The notes beneath the pieces were generated by a model, which saw nothing but the letters and a program-made list of their open reading frames with translations, did not search any database and was not told the DNA's origin. A program made the position numbers and the translations under genes. A stretch of 64,000 nucleotides of DNA, taken from assembly GCA_030068075.1 (NCBI GenBank), contig CM057843.1, positions 15,146,001 through 15,210,000 of the forward strand, written 5' to 3'. Of the stretch, positions 56,501 through 64,000 are shown piece after piece (position 1 is the stretch's first letter; each line of letters opens with the position of its first letter). This stretch comes from Paguma larvata (lineage: Eukaryota > Chordata > Mammalia > Carnivora > Viverridae).

Positions 56501-57289
56501 GCCTTTTTTTTCTTTTCTTTTCTTTTCGTTTTCTTTTTTTTTTTTACTTCTACTTCTCCTCTTTTGTCTGCATTTAAGCGGGAATTGGCTGTGTTTGTCG
56601 ACAATTTGGGTGACCTAAAAAAAGAATCCAGTTAAATTGAACACACTTGTTTTGAGAGGCCGCAACTATATGTCAAGCGCTAGCATCAGGTAAGAGCGAC
56701 GCAAAAAAGAATGACACGAACTCTTGACCATGAACATTTCAGTGTGGCTGGAGAAATAAAGTCATTGACATGAGATACAGGGCTTCTGTAAATTAGTTAA
56801 AACCTCGGATGCCGGTAAGAGTTGGTAAGCGCATGTGCACACTTCTGCTTGTCTTTTTAGTTCTTGACTGAAAAATCGATAATGCCTCCATTAAAGTTTC
56901 TGGGTCTTTGAACTAGAGCGTTCTTTCTCAGCTCATCCAAATAATAATAATAAAGTAATAAAAACAATAATGTAATGAATATTGATGTTTATATTATTTT
57001 CAACAGATTTATTTTTATCAGTTTTTATATTTATATTATTATATCTTCTATCAGGTTGTTATATAGTATAAAGCCTGTTTTCCTTTGCCTCAATTCCATG
57101 TTCTTAATACCCAGCGGCCATATTTTCCGTAGTGAAACAGACTCCATTAGGGCTCTAGTGCGTTTCCCTCAATGAAACCATTGCCCCCCCAACCCGCCCC
57201 TACTCACTGTGCCTTGGATTTTTCTTCTGCTTCGATTGTGTATGAGGCCCACACAGGATGAGCCCGTGAGCCCCCTACACATGGGGATC
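56501..57289. other. Upstream flank of the promoter, nothing recognised
   Basis: Starts with a T-rich (TTTTC)n run (56,505-56,546), then AT-rich sequence without a recognised repeat. Confidence 0.4.
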
Positions 57290-58270
57290 TGCAGGGAAAT
57301 CTAAATCTCAGTGAAACTGGACACTGTAAAGGTGGACTCTTGAGACCTCACAGAGCCAAAGGATGTCTTTGGAGAAAGTATGACATAACCCAGGGACTCT
57401 TGAACTGTGAAAGGAAAAAACTGTAAGTGGGAAATCAAATTACTAGAGATAATAAATGTGATATCTGAAATGAGAAAAATATTGGATTGGACTATGAGCA
57501 GATTAGACACTGCAAAAGAAAAGAATCCTGAATTCAAAGACACAGAAATAGAAACTGCCCAAAATGAAACACAGGGAGAAAATAGAGCAGGAACAGTGAG
57601 TTATGGTGTAATTAGAATCTTAGAAGGAAGGGAGAGAATGAGGGAGTGGAAAATATTTGAAGAAATAGGGACTAAATACATTTGTTCCCCCCCTTTTTAA
57701 TTTAAAGTTTAGTTAGAATAATGACTAGCTACTTTCAAAGTTTGATGAAAATTATAAACCCACAGATCCAAGAAGCTCAGTGAAATTCAAAGAAAAGATG
57801 TGGAAAAAAATCACACCAAGGCACATCATAATCAAATTGTTAGAAACCAGTAATAAAGCAAAATCTTAAAAACAGAGGAAGAAAGATCTGTATTTACTGG
57901 GTTCAAAGATAATACTTTTCATCAGAAAAGAAAGAAAGAAAGAATGCCAGAGGACAATGGAGCACTTTTAAAGTATTGAAAGAAAAGAGGGGTGCCCGGG
58001 TGGCTCAGTCCATTAAGCTTCCAACTTTGTGGTTCATGATTTCGAGCCCTGGGTTAAGGCTTGGTGCTGACAGCTCGGAGCCTGGAGCCTGCTTCAGATT
58101 CTGTGTCTCCCTCTCTCTCTGCCTTTCTCCCATTTGTGCTGTCTCTCAAAAAAATAAAAATAAAAAACAAATAAATAAATAAATAAATATAAAAGGAAAA
58201 AGAAAAAAGAAAAAAAAAACCTGTCAGCTCAGAAATTTATACCCATTAAAATACTGTCATAAGTGAAGGT
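57290..58270 (+). mobile_element. L1/HAL1-type remnant, split by a SINE
   Basis: ccaagaagctcagtgaaatt, aggcacatcataatcaaatt and cagaaatttatacccattaa follow the order of an old L1-like element. Confidence 0.55.
57990..58200 (+). repeat. Felid tRNA-Lys SINE
   Basis: Head gtgcccgggtggctcagtcc; long AAAT tail. Confidence 0.9.
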
Positions 58271-58279
58271 AAACAGATA

Positions 58280-59570
58280 ATGGGATGAGGTGGAATAGGC
58301 ATACTTCTCCCTGTATCTTCCATTAATTATAGCAAAAAACTCTTGATATTGTATATATACAACAAATATAAGAAGACTCTGAAAGTTGGACCAAAGGCAG
58401 GCCAGCTGGGGATCTTGCGACGTGAAGAAAGACACGGTGGTAATTTTTCAACAATTTCTGTTTTGCCTCATGTACCCTGGCCTGGGTGTTGGAGAAGCTG
58501 GCAACACAACATGCCAGTGGGTGCAGATTTAAAAAAAGCTCCAAGAAAAGCCTGTCTCTCTCCAACCAAAGGACCAAGAAAAGGGCAGCCTAGAATGACA
58601 GAAAACCTTTAAGAAAATAACCTCTCTACTCCAGCCAAACACCACAGAAAAAACTGTGGACCCTTCTCCTCCCCATCAGCAAAGACTACAGTGAGGCAGT
58701 CCTCTGTCCCTGCAGGGATAATGTCAGAGAAGACAGAATGGGGAGCTGGGACTTTCGTTCCCACCCAGCTGGTAGCATTGAGCCTCCGCACACACAGCAG
58801 CAGTGACAGCTATGTGGTAGTAAAAGAATGCCTCTTCCATCCTCGACAAGGTGTTACTGGCGGTGATCTAGCAGGGAGCCGGGAATTCTACCTCTGCCCA
58901 GCGGTAACAAGAAATTCCCGTCCCCAGACCTCTCAAACGCAGCTGAGTAACTTGGACTTCCATTCCCACCGAATGCTCACAAGCTCAGTGGTGAACTTCC
59001 TTCTCCCACCAGAGGGATGACAGGAGAAGCCTGCTAAATCACAACATTTGAATAAAAATCTCGAGTATTATAGTACTCAAAAGTGTCTCCAAATTCGACT
59101 AAAGACATACATCTTCAGATTCAAGAATCTAAGAAAATAACCAGCGGGAGAAGCACAAAGATATGCAGTCTAAGACACATAACAATCAAACTTCCGAGAG
59201 CTACAAAAGATGAAAAATTCTGAAAGCAGCCAGAGAAAAAGGATACCATCTCAGTAACAGAAACATAATTCAAATGATAGTGGACTTCTCATCAGGAACC
59301 ATGGAGGCCAGAAGTAGGTGCAACATTTTCAAATGCTGAAAGAAAATAACTGTAAACCCAGAATCTGAGTTTAATTAGTGACAATGCAGCAAAAATTCTT
59401 CCCATCATGCTTTTACCCTTGAGCTGCAATTTAAAGGTACATTGGAGCAAGAAAATACATTGCTAGATAGAAAATGTGATCACGTTCTTCCTGAAGATGA
59501 ACCAGAAACTATTTGATGACGCTCAATAATTTAAAGCAGAGAAAGTGGGAGAGAAGCTAAACGTGAAAGA
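58280..59570 (+). mobile_element. Old L1 5'-region remnant
   Basis: Contains ggggagctgggactttcgtt-type and agcagggagccgggaattct units typical of old L1 5' UTRs, then ctgaaagcagccagagaaaa and aaccatggaggccagaag. No intact frame. Confidence 0.55.
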
Positions 59571-59675
59571 AAGAGAAGCATCATGGGTTAAAATAGATGA
59601 TCTAGAAAAAAAAAAATTCCCAGTATGTAGTATATAGTCAAGCAAGTGCCTTCTGGTTGCAATGGCGACAGACGG

Positions 59676-59905
59676 TCTTTTTTTTTTTTTTTAAGGTTTA
59701 TTTTTATTTTCGAGAGAGAAAGAGAGAGAGAGAAATGGATCACAGTGGGGGAGGGGCGCACAGAGAAGCAGACAGAATCCAAAGCAGGCTCCAGGCTCTG
59801 AGGTGTCAGCACAGAGCCCTATGCGGGGCTCGAACCCACGGAATTCGAGATCATGACCTGAGCCGAAGTTGGTCGGTCAACCAACTGAGCCTCCCAGGCG
59901 CCCCC
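59676..59905 (-). repeat. Felid tRNA-Lys SINE
   Basis: Target duplication agaYggtctt. Confidence 0.92.
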
Positions 59906-60848
59906 AGATGGTCTTCATTTGAAGATGTGTAGACGCTAAGGTAGTGCATGAAGAGGTTTGCCAGGCACAGAAGGATCAGAAGACTGTCTTCTCTTGCATC
60001 TTGGCAGTATCAGAGCTGGCTCAGAATATGCATAGCTGAGAAAACCTTGTATGCTCATTTCAGAGACGATAAGCTGGTTTCCCAGGATGGGCATTAGTTT
60101 CTCATGGTGGATCCTGTCAGGGCATGGGGATGCCTTTTCTTCCTGGATTCTGTAGAAAACACATACGTTTCTTGTGCCGTACAAATCCGTTACGCTTGAA
60201 AGTCAAAGCTTTCTCCACCCCAGTTCCATAGGAAGAACACATGTCTGCATTAGCTCAAGATTAGGCATTCAAACAATAGTGAATTATCGGATTCCATTTT
60301 CATAAATATTTCATCACATTTTTGGGTGGTGGTGTCATCACAACCCCAGAATATTCTTAAATAAAAATATTTCACATAATTAGAGCTATAGAAAAGCCAC
60401 CTGGTCATCGTCTACATGTTTTACCAAAATGGAATTTCTGACCACTTAAAATAGATGGGTCTATTTTATCAATATTTTTCAGACACCTTTTTAAAAAGTA
60501 CTCCACATTTAAGGCTTTACAGCCTTAACATTGTTTCCATGCTATTGTTACCACCAGCATTAGAAAAAAAAAACATAGAAGTTTTTCATTGCTTTCGCGT
60601 TTTAACACAACTCATTGGAGAAAGTGACATGGCAGTCCTCAGCCACTGTTCTTTTCTAAGATATTTTCCTTACTTTTATGAGTGATTGACTTGCATACAC
60701 GTTCGCCTTCTTTTGTGTATATCCAAAGTCTGGTTTCCAATCTTTTGTATAGTACCAGGATTTCAAAAATAAGAGAGTGGGAAAAAATTATTCTAAAAAT
60801 ATCGTTCTATATTTTGACTGGAACTGGGATTAAAAATTGTGTTTTTTG
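59906..60848. other. Unassigned interval
   Basis: No repeat or exon recognised. Confidence 0.4.
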
Positions 60849-61020
60849 GCGGCCCCTGGGTGCCTCAGACGGTTAAGTGTCAGACTCGACTCCAGCTCAG
60901 GTCATGATCTTAGGATTGTGAGACTGAGTCCCACGTTGAGCCCAACGCAGAACCTGCTTGAGATTCTCTCTCTCTCTCCTTCTGCCTCTCTCTCCCACTC
61001 TCGCTAAATAAATAAATGTT
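60849..61020 (+). repeat. Felid tRNA-Lys SINE
   Basis: Shortened; its tail supplied the insertion site of the next copy. Confidence 0.88.
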
Positions 61021-61023
61021 TTA

Positions 61024-61239
61024 ACGTTTTTTATTTTATTTTATTTTATTTTTGAGAGACATAGAGACAGAGTGTGAGCAAGGGAAGGGCAGAGAGAGAG
61101 GGAGATACAGAATCGGAAGCAGGCTCCAGGCTCTGAGCCATCAGGACAGAGCCCGACGCAGGGCTCGAACTCACAGACCGTGAGATCATGACCTGAGCTC
61201 AAGTCGGCTGCCCAACCGACTGAGCCACCCAGGTGCCCC
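61024..61239 (-). repeat. Felid tRNA-Lys SINE
   Basis: Inserted in the tail of the previous copy; target duplication aataaatgtttta. Confidence 0.94.
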
Positions 61240-61269
61240 AATAAATGTTTTAAAAATTATGTTTTTATA

Positions 61270-61459
61270 TATTTTTTTAAAGTTTATTTATTTTGGGAGA
61301 CAGAGCAGGGGAGGGGCAGAGAGAGAGGGAGACAGAGAATCTCAAGCGGACTCCACGGTGCCAGCACCCAAAGAGGGGCTTGAACCTACAAACTGAGATC
61401 ACGACCTGAGCCGAAGTCAAGAGTTAGATACTTAACTGACTGAGCTACCCAGGCACCCC
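61270..61459 (-). repeat. Felid tRNA-Lys SINE, shortened
   Basis: Target duplication tgtttttatat. Confidence 0.9.
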
Positions 61460-61599
61460 TGTTTTTATATTTTTATTTGAAGAATTTTTTCTTACTCAGC
61501 TTTGTTGTTGTCAAACTTAATGAACAAGACTCTTGAACATAATAAAAATAGTGTCCAACAATTCCACATTTTTGTAGAAGGTTAGAATGAGACTTTTTT

Positions 61600-61819
61600 T
61601 TAAAATTTTTTTTAACATTTATTTATTTTTGAAAGACAGGGAGAGACAGAGCATGAGCAGGGGAGGGGCAGAGAGAGAGAGGAGACACAGAATCTGAAGC
61701 ATGCTCCAGGCTCTGAGCTGTCAGCACAGAGCCTGATGCGGGGTTTGAATCCACGGACTGTGAGATCATGACCTGAGCCGAAGCCAGACGCTCAACCGAC
61801 TGAGCCACCCAGTCGCCCC
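61600..61819 (-). repeat. Felid tRNA-Lys SINE
   Basis: Target duplication gaatgaga. Confidence 0.92.
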
Positions 61820-61987
61820 TGAATGAGATCGTTTTAAGTTAAATTAGTTCTTGGCCTAATGCAAACTACAGCTGCTTTTAGGCATAATGTAACAAAAAAA
61901 TATTGTATGTGCTGAGCATTTCCATGATGTTCAGTTGTTGACTTAATATTGTTTCTAAGAGCATAGGGGAAGCAATACTGAAGATAA

Positions 61988-62205
61988 TTTTTATTTATTT
62001 TTTAATGTTGATTTTTGAGAGAAAGGGAGAGAGAGAGAGCACGAGTGGGGGAGGGTCACAGAGAGAGACACACACAGGATCTGAAGCAGGTTCCAGGCTC
62101 TGAGCTGTCAGCACAGAGCCCAACGCAGGGCTTGAACCCATAAACGGCGAGATCATGACCTGAACCGAAGTCAGATACTTAACCAACTGAGCCACTCAGG
62201 TGCCC
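61988..62205 (-). repeat. Felid tRNA-Lys SINE
   Basis: Fourth minus-strand copy in 1.2 kb; ends gagccactcaggtgccc. Confidence 0.92.
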
Positions 62206-62602
62206 AAGATTCACTTATTCTTAACATTTTATCCTTTTTGTTTTATCATGTACTCTCTCTCTCTATATATATATATTTTGAATCATTTGAGAACAAATTG
62301 CATGCATTATGCTTTTTTACCTCTACATACTTCAATGTGCGTTTCCCAATAATATAACCGTGGGATAGTTATCACTTCAGTAAATTTAACATGGATGTAA
62401 TACTTTTATCCACTCTACTGCTTGTATTGCACTTTTGAAAAACTGAACCAATATGTCCTTCGTAGTATTTTTCCTCCCGCGGAGGAACCAGTTAAAGGTG
62501 ATAGATTGTTTGTAGTCATCCTGTCCTTAGCTCTTAACTCGGAGCAGGGATTCAACCTTTCTTTGTCTTTTATGTTATTTCAGTTTTAAAGAATGCAATC
62601 TT

Positions 62603-62827
62603 TATTTATTTTTTATTTTTTTAACCTTTAATTTTGAGAGACAGAGACAGAGACAGAGCATGAATGGGGGAGGGGCAGAGAGAGAGGGAGACACAGAATC
62701 CAAAGCAGGCTCCAGACTCTGAGCTGTCAGCACAGAGCCCAACACGGGGCTCGAACTCACAGACCAAGAGATCATGACCTGAGCTTGAAGCTGGGACACT
62801 TAACTGACTGAGCCACCCCGGTGCCCT
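62603..62827 (-). repeat. Felid tRNA-Lys SINE
   Basis: Inserted in the old L1 tail. Confidence 0.93.
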
Positions 62828-63300
62828 AGTCTTTTGTTTTTGATAGTCTTCATTTTGAGGTTCGTTGAATGTGTCCCCATGATTAGATTCCAGTTATGCG
62901 TTCCCTAATATCACCTAAATTACGTCGTGTCCCCATGGTATCACATCTGAGGCACACAACTGCCATCCGCACCTTGTTCAATATATTAATTTTGATCATG
63001 TGATCGGAGTGCTTCCCATATAATAGTATACAATTATTTAAAAATTATTAGTATATATTTTTCCCTTGCAATTGCTAATTGGAACAAGCAATCTGTGGAG
63101 AAGATACTTTAACACTATGCAAATATCCCGTTCCTCATCAAACTTTCCCCTTTTGGATTTACCATCCATTGATCATTCTTGTCTGAACCAATCTTGATTG
63201 CCATGGCTGCAAAATAATGATTTTCCAGTTACAAATTTACCGATTTGCATTGGGCATTCTACTGCAAGCAAGGACCTCTGCTCTCCCTTGTTTATTTACC

Positions 63301-63538
63301 TCTTTCTTCCTCCCTTCCTCCCTCTCTCTCTCCCTTCCTTCCTTCCTTTTTTGAGACAGAGAGAGAGAGTGCAAGTGGTGGAGGGGCAGAGGCAAAGGGA
63401 AAGAGAGAGAATACCAAGCAGGCTCCACACTGTTGGTGCAGAGCCCGATGCGGGGCTTGAACTCAGGAACTGTGAGATCATGACCTGAACCTAAATCAAG
63501 AGTCAGATGCTTAACCTACTGAGCCACCCAGGTGCTCC
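63301..63538 (-). repeat. tRNA-Lys SINE with (CCTT)n tail
   Basis: Target duplication tgtttaYttac; the tail has become a CCTT/CTC-rich run (63,305-63,350). Confidence 0.92.
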
Positions 63539-64000
63539 TGTTTACTTACTTCTTATCAATGGGAACTCAAGCACTACTTTTTTCTCAGTGGTTCAGTAAT
63601 TCATTAGTGTCTTGTTTTGGCGCTCGATTTGTCCCAGACGTGGTTAGAGAGGGCCACGCCAAGCTGGCTTCTTTGCCTTTCTGACCCTCTCTCATCATTT
63701 TTTGAGTATGACTTTTTTTTCTAGAATAAGATCTTCCAGACTCTTCTTGTAACTTGGAATCAGCCCTTTCTCTGAGGAACTTGATTCTTTTTTTTTTTTT
63801 TTTTTTTAGTGGAGAATGGTATCAAATCAAGATCTGAGCTCACTGCAACTTGGGTGGCATTGTGTCTAGCCCCTTTCAGTGGACAGAGCTAATATATTTA
63901 TATTAAACTATATACCTTGCCATGTTAAGAAAGTATAAAAGGTATGTGTAGCTGAGGAGGCCAAATATGCGTGTGTGTGAACTTTGCTCATCTGCTAAGT

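Larger units (their letters stand above)
62225..63940 (-). mobile_element. Old L1 3' UTR, antisense, with two SINEs
   Basis: The plus strand follows the mammalian L1 tail antisense order: gaatcatttgagaacaaatt, tgcaaatatcccgttcctca, ccatccattgatcattcttg, tagtggagaatggtatcaaa, cagtggacagagctaatata. Confidence 0.78.

Overview
This is a mammalian nuclear window, almost certainly from a cat-family carnivore. About 55 copies of a tRNA-Lys-derived carnivore SINE are present, most with the felid signature: a head containing cctgggtggctcagtcgg, a middle tcatgatctc..gagccccg, a tcccctctctctctgcccc-type CT-rich stretch, and an ataaataaacgttaaaaa tail. L1 fragments with carnivore-type 3' ends are also common. 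There is no bacterial-style gene organisation. Most of the sequence is interspersed repeat, intron or intergenic DNA.

The one clear protein-coding locus is a KRAB-type C2H2 zinc-finger gene on the minus strand, running right to left from a CpG-island promoter (about 56.0-56.5 kb) to about 31.1 kb. I can place a start-codon exon (46,267-46,355), a short exon (44,041-44,106), a KRAB-A exon (39,759-39,884), a KRAB-B exon (38,915-39,010) and a large terminal exon (31,307-33,525) with 21 tandem zinc fingers. The KRAB-A exon is 126 nt where 127 nt is usual. The missing base shifts the frame to a stop in KRAB-B, so as written the KRAB start cannot reach the fingers. An ATG in good context inside the last exon could still give a 700-residue, 21-finger protein without KRAB.

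Left part (1-21.6 kb): four CpG-rich promoter-like islands (0.75-1.5, 6.33-6.85, 12.0-12.45 and 20.85-21.6 kb). The fourth contains an intact-looking tRNA-Trp(CCA) gene on the minus strand (21,106-21,177). Between 9,058 and 11,858 lies a minus-strand processed pseudogene of MEST (PEG1, an imprinted alpha/beta-hydrolase gene). It is inserted in an older L1 and was later hit by three SINEs. Three good CTCF-like motifs (two forward near 12.0 kb, one reverse at 15.05 kb) face each other across a 3-kb interval that begins an unusual SINE-free, GC-rich stretch (14.65-17.56 kb).

Middle and right: 22-31 kb is a mosaic of old L1 tails, a pure polypyrimidine tract, an LTR-like block and an inverted (twin-primed) L1. 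The zinc-finger introns carry five L1 fragments, L2 tails, a MER20-type and another hAT-like DNA transposon, and many SINEs. From 57 kb to the end lie L1 5'-region remnants, a SINE cluster and a second antisense L1 tail.

I found no convincing wholly new biological system. The items most worth checking are the broken KRAB/intact finger locus, the MEST retrocopy, the convergent CTCF motifs and the SINE-free island.
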